Assembly: GCA_963932145.1 (NCBI GenBank)
Contig: OZ010571.1
Coordinates: 157,137,318 to 157,201,317, forward strand
DNA length: 64,000 bases
Reading direction: 5' to 3'
Origin: Acanthosepion lycidas
Taxonomy: Eukaryota; Mollusca; Cephalopoda; Sepiida; Sepiidae
A program made the translations under genes and the position numbers. Below, piece by piece: positions 9,918-22,699 of the stretch (position 1 is its first letter; every line of letters starts with the position of its first letter). The notes beneath the pieces are model-generated. The model searched no databases. It was not told the DNA's origin and saw nothing but the letters and a program-made list of their open reading frames with translations.

Positions 9918-12900
9918 CCACAGCTGGGGTCGTGGTAATTATGAAAATTTCAATTATGGCTCAGCCAATGCAGTTGGAAAGTTTGACTTCTGGCAAAGTA
10001 AGTAATCTAGAAAAATATGTGATCAAAAAAGAAATTAGTTATTGCAGATAGAGCAAGACTCATGGATATGAGTCATGGAGTTCTTGCAATTATTTGGCTG
10101 ATGATGAGTCCTGTCAGTTCTTAAGTGGAAAAAAATTTCTATATTTCTATTAAGTTCTGATCATAGACGATTAGAGTTTATATTTAATCCAAGAAAAGAA
10201 CTACCCAATGTCATGACATCAAGGATATTAAGGTGAGTGATAATAATGATGGCTTTTGACTTTGTTATAGAATATGCCAAAGGGAATACGATATCTCACG
10301 TGGATGCATTATCAAGATTGCAATTTAACAAGGCATCAAATGATAAGGCAAAAGAAATTTTTGAGGACACAGACTGATATTTTGTCTGGATATAATGGCT
10401 GTAGAAACTACACAAGACCCAGTATTAAGCAGCTTAATATCTTGAATGAGAAATAACAACTGGAGTAATTTCTCTTGGCAGAAAGATGATTCAAAGACAT
10501 AAAATGGAGAATAGAGTAATTTGTAATGGTGATTTAGTTATCCCTCCAGAAACACAAAGAAAATCTGGTCATAAAAAGTGTACATGACAATGTACACAGT
10601 GGAATAGCAGCCACACAAAATAAAGTTACAAACATGATGTCGTGGAATATCTTAATAGATGTCCAACATATATAGAAATAAGGAACTTTATGCAAAGTAA
10701 ATTACATTCTTGACCTAGAGAGTCTGAACCAAGGAATCTTCTTCACATGGGTCATGTATACATCAGTAGAGTAGGGCACTTTCATATTAGTGAAATCTTT
10801 TACAGGCTGGCCCAAGGTAATTAGTGTGCCTGACATAAGAAGTTCTATTGTAAAACATTTTAAAAGTTATATTCTTCAGTAATGTGATACCAAAAACTCT
10901 GGCGTCTGACAATGCCCCAGAGTTTTGTGATGAAGAACTTAATTCATGGCTAAAGAAAGTAGGATGTACACCTTACAAGAAACGTCCATATCATCCTCAA
11001 TCAAATGGGATGCTGGAAAGAGGATGGCACAAACCATGAAGATGGGCTTGATGGCATGTTCGCAACGGAAAGTAGAAATTTTTTTTTTTTACCTAGACTA
11101 CTTTTAAGTTACCGCACCATACAACATATAGGAAGGCTAGAAAATCCATTGACCAAAATGGGAAAACAAATCAGTGCTTCTTTTTAAGTATGTCATATTT
11201 TATGAATGAGAAAATGTGATACAAGAAAAATAAGGGGACACTCCCAGAGAAGGAAAATTTTTAATTTAAAAAGGATGCAAGAAAAAATGGGAATAGAATA
11301 ACAGCCCATGCAAAACGAATAAGGGATCCATTATGATGAATGTGAGGAGGTAAATGACAAATATTCATGAATATCTCAAGCAATGATAGTGTGCTGAACA
11401 AAAATGAAACCTACCCCTTGAAGGATGAAATGTCGGAGGATGAATATAGTGATGATCGGGCGGGACAATCTGATTCAGAAACTGAGGGAAATTAGTCAAT
11501 ATACAAATATGGTCATGATAAGAGAAAACACGATAGATCAAGATTTACTAGAGAAAGAAATACTTTAAGATCCTGGGAAAGAGAAAGAAATCCGGAAAAT
11601 GAAAGTATCATTAGAAGAAACACAAGAAAAACCAAAACCATTCATTACAAGTAGATGTGGTGATATGTAAATTAATCAATTAACATATTTGGAATGTCAT
11701 TAATAGAAAAAGTACTACGCATTTTGAAAGTAACACTAAGGACATCGGACTTCACAATGTAAACTTTTTTTTTTTTTTAAGTCTTTTATTCATATAACTT
11801 CATGGTATCATTATTCAGTCATTAAAGTATTTTTTTCTCACTTTGTATGGTTTATACCACCTTCCAGGATCTTAGATTAACATTGTTTATTTAACAACGG
11901 TGGGAAGCTATCAACACAACAATTTGATGCTTAAAACTAAATATTTACGCTACAGTAAAGTAAAAATAGTAAAGAATTCAAAAGGTATGACTGTGTTTTG
12001 TTCTGGATGGAAATTATTTTCAAATTAATATCTACTTAAATTTACTGAAATTTGTGCTGTAAATAATAAAAAAAAAGAAGTTAGAGATAAAAGTAGATAT
12101 TTAGAATTAACCGTCACATCAGTTTTAAATCCTCTGAAATGTGTTGTAGGCAGAAAACATATCAAATGTAATGAAGTCATTGCAATTATAATTTTCAGTT
12201 TTTTTTGGGGGGTGGGGGGTGAGAAAGAAATACCTTATTTAAGATTAATCTATGCCTCACCTGCCATGACATTTTTGGAAGTGTCAATTTTTTTTATTTG
12301 ATTACAAGAATAATGGCAGTTGGGTTAGTTTTTCTTGGATGTTATCCAATTGTGCTTAAACCTAAATAAATGAACGGCTGTCATGCAAGTATGTCAGAAA
12401 TTGGGATATTTGAAAGATTTACTTTTGCTATATTAAATTATTTCACATTTATTCCTTTTTCCTTTATCAAGAAGCATTTGAATAAATGCAAAAACCAGTA
12501 AGGATGAAAATATGGATTTTGTGGTAAAATCAATTTAATATTTTTTTGTATGAATTCCATCATAATAAATCTTGTATAAGGTTTTATATTCATGCCTTGT
12601 ATTTTGTCACAAGTTTCAGAGAAATAAATCTGAAAAATCGGTTGTCTAAAGTAAAACTTTGTTTATTTTCAACTTTTTAAAAACGTGTTGATGCAAATGG
12701 ATAAAACATGGTGACAGAAATGGATAACGATTCAGAATGAAAAATCAGAGAGCTGAGTTGAAATTCCATTTAAGTTCATTACAGTTACTTACATACAACT
12801 GCCATTGGGAATATGGTATGAATCAATCTCTCCCCTCCGCATCTATGGGTTGAATAGTAAGGTAGACTGTGTGGTTGGCAACCAAACTACTCCACAAAGA

Positions 12901-14681
12901 AACCTACTGCAAGAAAATCTGCCTATTTACTTATGAATTGAAAGAGACATGATTGCCCAAGCATTTATCAAGTAGGGTACTTTACTGACTGATGCATTGG
13001 TACAAGATTTACTTTTCCTACTAGTGAACAAAGTACTTTTTATCTTCTTACACTAAAAAGGCTAAAGACTAACTTGAAAAATTGATTCATTAATGTCAAA
13101 GGAAACTAAATTAGTTAACATTTTATTTTATTTTATTTTTTTTGAGGAGCATTATTTTTGGTTAGTTTTGTTAATTTTATTGTTACTTCTTAATCCCAAT
13201 GTTCTAAATGATTAAAAACAACAATAAGTTAAAAGTGAAAAAAATTCATTTAAATAAATTGATAATTATGAACTTGTAGAGAATCTTTAGCATAAGGTGA
13301 GCTTATCTGTTTGACTACTACTGAATTTGATCTTTACTGGATATCTCACACTTAAGGCCTTGTGCCAAACTAAACTACAATTAGTGAATAATAACTCGAA
13401 TTATGTTGGTATTGACTGAAAAGTTCAAAATGAGATAAATTTATCATCACTTACTTACATCATATGCATAAAGTAAATGCTTATTTTGCCGAATATGAAT
13501 AAAAGCATTTAAAATAACAAATTTTGTTGAATTTCTTTTCTTATGTCTTGAGTTGACAAGTTGTAATGTGGAAAAAAGAAGAAAAAGTGTTTATTTAAAG
13601 GTTTTTAGAATATTTCAGATGTGAGAGGATGCTGAAAATTTCACAGCCCAACCTAATTCCCCAAATTTGACCAAATGACCAAACCTTAGATTTTTTTTAT
13701 TTATTTAATAAAATTTTGTGGGTGTGCAGGTGGTGTAATGGATTGTGACTTAGAATGGGAAATTGGAAAGTTGATTTTGATTTCCAATTGGCTTTGTTAC
13801 ATTCAATTATGTGGATTATTTAACCCATAGATAAGGGGAGGAGATGGTTATTTGAAAAATCATTTTTATTCTCAAAATAATCACTTTCAAAAAAAGAATT
13901 ATTCTTTCAATTGAGAATGTTTTCCTTTAAATAAAACAGGGGTTGATAAGTCATAAACCCCCCCCCCCCCAAACAAATCAATATTCATTTTTTTCTTGGA
14001 AGCTTTATATGGTCCGGTTGAGCTTTTCAGTAGCTCTCATATTTTCTCAAAATGGGCCAGTTCTTTAAAAAATATCTTGAATTGAATTTCATATTTGATA
14101 TCAATAATATAGTGTACACTATAACAGTACTATCGAACTCTGTGCAACATTTAGTATGAAAAACTCTGGAATTTTGTTTAGGTTTATTGAAATAAGTAAT
14201 ATTGTAGGCGATTCTTTTTCGGCGTCGATAACATTTACACTACGCGCGCATATTAAACAAATTTGACTTTCAGAGTTATCTCCCTTGATAAAAATCAGTG
14301 GAATTATTTTTCTTGAATTCCTACTTTAACAACAAAAGTAGGTTGATACAAAGAGCTGCAAAAACAAATTAAAAATATAGAATAAAATTCACTAAAACAA
14401 ACGAATTTATTAGAGTTTGAATAGTAATATTAGATTTGAACTGAATAGTAATATTAAAGTTGCGAATAATCAATCGTTTGTTAAACAACCAGAAAGATTT
14501 TTTACTTCAGTCGATTTTGTACTTTTCTAAATAAGTAATCTCCCTTGGACCACAACACTTAACCTAAATGGTTGAGAGATATAAAGTAAATTTTTCTAAA
14601 TAGCTGCACTATATTTTTTTTAGTTTTTTGTTTTTTAGTTTTTTTAATAAATTTTTCTTTAACTATCTTTTAACTGTATTT

Positions 14682-14724
<43 letters not shown>

Positions 14725-17700
14725 AATAGCTTTCAACGAAACTTGTTATTATTAAGAACTAATCTTTTGTGGACAAAGGTTTTTCTGTTGAAAAACTGTT
14801 GAAAAACCTTGTCCATAAAAGATGAAGTACAACATACAAGTTTGCCATTGTTGAAAGCAGACTGTTGGATGTTGGATAGTGTTCCAAAAGTCACATTACC
14901 ATTGACAACCTTGTAAATTTTATATCTGTTTACCAAATGGAATCATGTTTTTGTATGTGGCAATATATTATTAAGAAATTTTATTGGTCAAATTTTGGAA
15001 GATGATGTCATACAAATTTTCTCTGGTTGCTATTTCACAAGTGTAAGTCTTTTGCTAATTGTCATGTGACTTTTGGAGCAGCCTGTAAATTTAATCTTAT
15101 TTTGTCATTTCAAATTCAGCAGATGTTTTTCTTTATTTCTAAACTTTTGATTTCATGTTGTTTATTTTAATATCCAAAAAAGGATTGGCTAAAAAAGAAA
15201 ATGGGTGAATTTACTGTACATTCACACAACACTTGAGGCTTAAGAAAAGTTCATAGAAGAAGATTACAAAGAAACATACTAGAAAGTATCTTTTGGAGAG
15301 TAAAATTGTGAAAAACTTATAGAAAAAACAAAATTACCAATGTTTTTTTTTTTTTTTTTTCTTGAAAAAAAATTTATACGCTATTTACATTATTTGGACT
15401 ATTGTCCTCATCTTTGTTGCCATATTTATTACAACATTTCGGCCATTGTACACTCCAGTCTTCTTCAGGTAGTTGTAATGCTGAACTGAACCCTTTATCC
15501 ACTGTCCTCAAGAACACATGGTACAGTGGATAAAGGTGTTGGTTAGATCCAGTGACAAGACCCAAAGAGTGTCAGTTCAATACCCAGTTAAGGCAATGGA
15601 GAACTTGGAGAGGGGAATAAACAGGAGATAACTGATATCCATTAAAAATGGTACGTGGAACTAGAACAGTTTACCCCAGTGAGCGAAATAAAGAGTTCAG
15701 TTTGACATTCCAACCACCTGAAGAAGGCCAGAGCGTACAATGGCCGAAATGTTGTAATAAATATTGCGACAAAGATGAGGACAATAGTCTGAATAATGTA
15801 ATTAGTGTGCATATTATCTCAGAAAATACAGACAGATACTGAAAGGCCGAAACGTTGTAATAAATATGGCAACAAAGATGAGGACAATAGTCCGAATAAT
15901 GTAAATAGTGTACATAATACCTCATGTCAGAAATATAAACAGATACTGAAGAAATTTATAATAAACTGATTTCTGTTTTAAATCAAAAACATTTTATGAT
16001 TCACAATGACAAAATTTGCTTTTTTTTTTATTTCACAAATTAAAAACAAAAACATTTTCAGAACTCTGTAAATCTGAATTACTTTTTAATTTTTTTTCTT
16101 TTTGTTCCTTTCAGAATTTGGTTAAAAAAAACCAAGTTAAATATGTTGAACTATGAAGTGAAGCGTTTTCCTGTTGAATGGGTCCAAGACAAGATACACT
16201 TAAGAAGTGGCCGTCCAGAGTTGGGGAGACCTGTAAGGAGATTTTTTTCTAATAAAACAATCAAACCCTGTATTAAAAACAAAATCTTTGCTGAGATAGG
16301 AATTTAAAATTAATCTTCAAAGTATTTGACTTTAAATGTATTATTTGATTATGACTGCAATAAAAATAAAAATATTGGTTGGCGTGGTGTTCAGATCATT
16401 TTCACATTCAGTTGAATTGAGAATATTCTTTAAATGGTCCAAGATCCTGTCACTTTTTCAACCAATGATCCTTGTACAAATGATTCAATTTTCCCAGAAC
16501 CAAAACATATCCGTTGAATCTATAACTGAATCTTATATATTCAAGTGTGAATAACAAGATATTTTATTGATCTTGTATATCCAGATTCTTGTTTATTTTA
16601 ATCTATTATCTCTGTTTTTCCTTCATCCAAATTGATGGGGTGTGTTTAAGTAATTAAGTGAATATTAAGATAACAATCAAAGTATGGAGAAACTTTATTA
16701 AGCTTTATTAATGGAACAATGTGAAGAGTTTTTTTGATATCGTCAAATTTCTCTATTTCTGTAATAACTTAAATTTACGGGAATGATAAATATCACTGTC
16801 ATAAAATAGAATTGATAATACTGTATGACCCATATAACTATTAATGTGTTACAAAAGTAAACATTTTTTTTCTTTTTATTTACTTTTTCCAGCTTAATTA
16901 TGCCCGTTATTACCTTCCTCGTCTATTCCCAGACTTGAAAGGACGAATGTTATTTATCGATGATGACTGCATTGTCCAGGGTAGGTGTCCGCAGCATTAT
17001 TTTTAGAAAAATAATTTGAAGATGTAATGTTTCATTTCTTATGTAGAATTTGTGATTTTTTTTTTTTTTTTTTTTAAATCTCTGCAGAGATTCTTGCTTA
17101 TTTTAATCTATTAATCAATCTTTTCATCATCCTGTAGTGGAAGTGTTGTCAACATTATTTTTTTTTTTTCCCCTTTATTTTTGAAATTTTTGTATAATCT
17201 GTAAATAATTTTCTGGAAAAACTTAAAATTTTAACCTTTTAAGTTAAATGATGAAATTGTTTTCAATTATTAATTAACATTTTGAAAATAATGAATTAAT
17301 AACCGACTTTACTGTCTGTACTATTGAACTTTATCTTTTTTGTTGCTTTTCTTGTTTTATCTGATCTATTCTCTGGCCTTTGTCGCATGTACAGTCTGTG
17401 TGGCCCTTTTATACAAGTAATGTTTAATATCAGTTTTTCTTGTTCCAATTTTTTCTGTCTAAATTGTAAAAGGAAGAACAGTTGTAAAATGGATCAGCTA
17501 AAATCTTGTGTGGTCAGTAAAAGTAAGAAAAAAAAATCTCTGAAGAAGTCTTTGAATAATGCCAGCTGCTAAATGTCTTATTTTTCAGGTGACATTTCAG
17601 ATTTGTATAATATGAAAATTAATTCCGGGGATTTAGCTGCTTTTTCTAATGATTGTTCAGCTACCTCGAAACGATTGTCTCGAATGAAGGTAAAACCTTT

Positions 17701-20700
17701 TATTTATTTATGGGTTTTGCTTTGCTTTACTGAAAATAAAAATTTTTTAAGAAATTTTAAGTTAGATTTAAAAAAAAAAAAACAAACTAAAAGCCTGATG
17801 CTTGTATTGATCACATTTTATTTGACTTTATCCAAATACAAAACAAAAATCATGAGTTGAAAAATGTTTGTACTTAATAAAGAAAATGTAAAGTTTTTTT
17901 TTTTTTTTAAATAACAACTGTAATCCGCATATATGCAATATGTATACATGTATGTATTTATCATATGTGTGCATAAAACACTTTCCCAGAGTGCACAGAT
18001 ACTACACTGATCTGAGATAAATGTACTGGGAAGTGACACTTTATTCTTAAGCAGAGCACTAAGATACTTTGATTTATTGACAGAAGTGCCAATCCCTATA
18101 CAAGTACTCCTGCCATTTTTGATGGGTACTATACTAGTTGGAAAATAAAATATCAGTTTAAATTTTGTTTTTGTTTTGAAAATACTGCTAAGAGTTTCAA
18201 ACTTAAATTATTTGACAATTTCATGTTGACCAAGTTATGACCTTTGACATGGAAACTATATTTTTTTTATTGTCCAGAATAACTATGCTGAATACATTGA
18301 TTTCAAGAACAAACACATTCAACTCATGCACATGCATCCTGCAACATGTTCGTTTAATACTGGACTCATGTTGACAGATCTTGACCTCTGGAAGAAAAAT
18401 AATATCACTGAACAGCTGGAATATTGGTTACAACTGAACAAAAAGTAAGTATTTGCTTCACCAGAGAAATCTGTTTTTAAATATATTATATAATGTAAAT
18501 TATTTTCAGATAGAGTGTATCTGTACAGGAACAAAATGAATAAAAAGACAAGAGGAAAAACTATTCTTTATCTGATGTTTTTTGTCCTCTGAGAGATTTT
18601 ATCAAGAGTTATTTTGTTGCACGTGTTTATATACAAGAGCAACAATGTCATTGGTTTATCAAGGTTTTTAAATTTGAGGACTTCATCAGGTGATTGAAAG
18701 GGCAGTCAAAACATGGAGGATACAAAGTAACATAATTGAAGGTCTGGTGAGATAAAAGTAAGCGACTTATATTCAAGAAATATTTTTCTTTATTAATGAA
18801 TATTGTTTAAATTGTGCTCAGATTGTTTTGGTATGGATGTATGTGCTATACATCTTCAAAAACACGAGTTAATGGATTTAACCTTTTTTTGATTTTGACA
18901 TTTTTGTGGTTGTGTAACAGTAATAATTCAAAAGCAGGCATATATAAAATAAATTGCCAAAACTCTTCCTCACAATAGATTAAATTTTAAAAAACACGTA
19001 TCTATGAACACAAAAGAGGCTTTTTATACACAACAATTTATCAAATGCACTACTCATACACAGAAATAAATTCAACCATAATTTTGATCTAAAAAAATGC
19101 CACACTTATCAAACGAGAAAGTAATTTATTCAGAAGGAAAATTCTCAAGAGTGCCACTATTGAATCTTATCAAAATATAAATCTACGCCCTGGTTTCTTT
19201 CCAATCTGATTTTTCTTAAAAGAATTATGACTTTCCCAAGCTAACATAGACAACCATAAATATGTTGAAAAATCAAAAGAAAACAGTTAAATCCATTACC
19301 TTGTGTTTTTGAAGATGTAATTTCTTAAATCTTATCTTTCATTTTTCTCAATAATCAAAAACAGTTAAACTTTTGGCCTGATGCTTTAATACAAAATTTC
19401 TCTCAAAAAAATTATCCTTTTTTATTTTGTTTATTGCTCAATTGTATTTAAAAAAAAAAAGAGTAAAGCTTAAAGGTCAGGCACCATAATTGACCTTTGG
19501 CAAAGTTTCTTTTTTTTTTAAACATGCTTTAAAAGGTGTTTTCTGTTTTTTTTTTACAGTCCAAAAGTGTTGTTCATTGGTTCTTGAAATTTATTTTATT
19601 TTTTTTTAAATAATGTTTTTGGCATGCATACGGATCCAAATTGAATCTAAAATCTATCACCGAAACTTTTGAATGCTTTTTTAAATAAGATCATTTTACA
19701 AATAATTAAAATGTTTTATTATAAAAGAAGCATGTTATGTAATTTACATAAAATTTAGTAATAGATTAGGTTTGCCTATTGCCTGGTTCACACTCATTTT
19801 GTCTTTTGAGCAGGAATAGATGTTTATCACTTGTTTTCTATTTAGGACTGGGTTTCTGGTTCATTCTCCTGAAGTTTTCTCAGTCTCTTTCACTCCTAGT
19901 AACCCCTTGTATTTTGGTGATATTATTGCTTTGCTTGGGGTGAAATAGTTTTTTAAAAAAAAAAAAAAGAGATAAAATTGCTGATTTAATTTCAGTTCTG
20001 TAATAAAGTTGGTTAAATCTGAAATCTGTTTGGCTGGGGATGTTTTCTTTGGCTTCTATACATTTTTACTTATGTTAGGAAAAACTTTGTTTGAGATGTG
20101 TTATCAGTTCTTGTCATTAATTCTATGTTGAGATGCAAAACTGTTTTTGATATTTTGAAAGAATTTCAAAGTGTTTGCAAACTTTCTTCACAGTGTACTA
20201 CTCTTGAAAAAAAGGAATTTGAAAAATAAAAGAAATAAGTGTTTTTAAATGTAGAACTTGAAATAATTTTCATTTCCAAAGTTCATCTTCAATTTCTAAT
20301 CAGTTTTGTATTTAACAAGACAATTAAAAATGTTTTATTAGGTAAGGAGGGGGGAAGCTAAAATATATAACCTACATCAGTTAATTGTGAAAAATGATTT
20401 TTGTGTATCTATCTATGGTGATCGTGTAAATTCTAAATTTGCATGAACGAGCAAAATAATCAGTCAAGCTCTTTTCTTATCCATTGTTGGGTTATCAATT
20501 TCCTTTGTTGTTCTTTATCAGAGAGGAAGTTTATGGAAATGAAAAAGGTGGTGGTGGATCCCAACCTCCAATGATGATTGTCTTCTACAAGAATTACACT
20601 GCAATTGACCCAAGCTGGCATGTTCGATATTTAGGTGAGTCCTTCTTTTACTTTTAAAAATTTGTGCATGTCAATTTCTTATAGAAAAACTTTTGTCTAA

Positions 20701-22471
20701 ACACTCATTAAATAGGAAGTAAAAGTAATTCTGTATGACTTTGTTTTATAAGCAAAACTCATTTATTAGAAACTCAATTCAGATTTGATTGAATCTTAAG
20801 CAGCACCAGCAATGAGATCTGGCATGGCTGAAACAGCTTAAAAAAAAAAAAGAACTAATTTAACAAAAAAGACTTACTAAATATGTTATTTTATGCTGTA
20901 TTCAAGAATTCTACTTTTTCAGTTACATTGAAATGACTTACTTTGCTATTTTTTATTTTTAAGTATAAAAAAATTTAATACCCACCATAAACATACAACA
21001 TTTATTTTTAATATTACAACTCATGATAATAATTAAAAGAAAAAAATGAAAAACAAGCTAGCTAACTGGTTTTGAATCTTGATCAACAGAGCTAAATCAA
21101 GGTTAATAAATAGGTATACATTATTAATAAAAGGAAAGGAGAATATGTGAAAAACATTATTTAGATAGAAATCAATTAGAGGCTAAGGACAAAATCCTTT
21201 TGTTTGCAAATAGAATGTTTCATAGACAAAATATATATGGCCTCCAATATTTTTAGGTGGTAATTAGAGTGGAACCTACTCAGGATGAAAAACGAGTCCA
21301 CACTAAAATTACCAGCACAATTGCGGTTATTTATGAGGTGTTCTGTGATAGAAGACCTGGATGTGTTGGTCAGAACGTCTGATGGCGAATAATTAGAGTT
21401 CTGGATTTTTTGTAGGCACATGTTGCTTAATTCTAACATCCGGCCTTTGAGTTGTTCTTCCTCTGTAGTGTGAACTGCAACTACATTTAAATAAATAAAT
21501 CACTGAACTATTATGGTGAGGTGGAAGAATGTCTTTCCACATAGAAGGAATGATAGGTGTAGTGGAGAAAACAACACGGGTGTTAGAAGAAAAATAGCAT
21601 TGTCGAATTGCTTGTCACTAATACTACTTAACCAAGGATGACACTGCAGCAGGTTTGGCTTTATTAAACACTGAAATTTTGTTTTTAATTATGGATTGAA
21701 CAATGGACAATGGATAGGCATTATTGCATATCACTTTAACAGATATATTTACCAAAATGACACAAAAAAGTACTAAAGAGTAATTTTATTCAATAAAATC
21801 TCCATTGGTATAAACTAGGGCCTCCAGACGACTTCAGAATCTCCTGCAACATTTCTGGACAGTCTCATTGTCTAAGCTGGTGAATGCTGCCATAACCCTT
21901 GTCTTCAATTCATCTTTGGTGTTACAAGGAGTTTTATTGGTCTCTCACTCAACTGCATCCCACACATAACAATCAAGGGGGTTGCAGTCTGTGGAATTAG
22001 GTGGCCAGATGTGAGAAGTGATGTGGTTGCAAAAATTATTTGACAGCCATGACTGGGTTCTTCTGCTTGTGTGTGACATGGTGCAGAATCCTGTTGCCAG
22101 ACATAGGGTCTTTCAGTAGCCAACCCCTTGCTCCAGGCATTGATATATAGGCCCTGTGGGAAGCTGAATGGAGGCATAACATCGGCATCACTCCAAACAC
22201 CGTCATAATCAGCATTAGACTCCTCCAACTCCTTCTGAATCCTCTGCACTATTTACACACAAACACTCTGAAGTTTTCATATGGGAGCTTCTAGCATGAA
22301 TGCCAAGCAGTACACCCTGCTGTTTCCAAATTTCTGGCAGAGTGAATTATGTCATGGAGGTCTTTTTCTTACAGTGCCCAACTGACCCTGTGCAGTTGAC
22401 AAAATAAAAAATAAACAACATGTATGTGTGAAATTAAAAATATAACATGGAGACAATTTACCCATCGCACC

Positions 22472-22521
<50 letters not shown>

Positions 22522-22637
22522 ATAATGGACTCTCCCATTGGTTTTGACGTATGAGGATCTGACAGCTTATTGATTCAGTTATGAAAGTTTGTGTGATAAT
22601 CTTAACTCACTTTTAAGACCCGCTAGTGATTTACAAA

Positions 22638-22699
<62 letters not shown>

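Noticed and set aside
9924-9997. Apparent exon with acceptor (GGCCACAG) and donor (GTAAGT) between exons B and C, reading IWGRGNYENFNYGS...
   Set aside because: Its phase would force a stop just inside exon C, whereas the direct join 9035-16115 restores the conserved GLT8D sequence. It also lies inside the small LTR element.
11005-11187. ORF starting MGCWKEDGTNHEDG as a gene
   Set aside because: It is the wrong frame across the integrase remnant; the correct frame shows HPQSNG.
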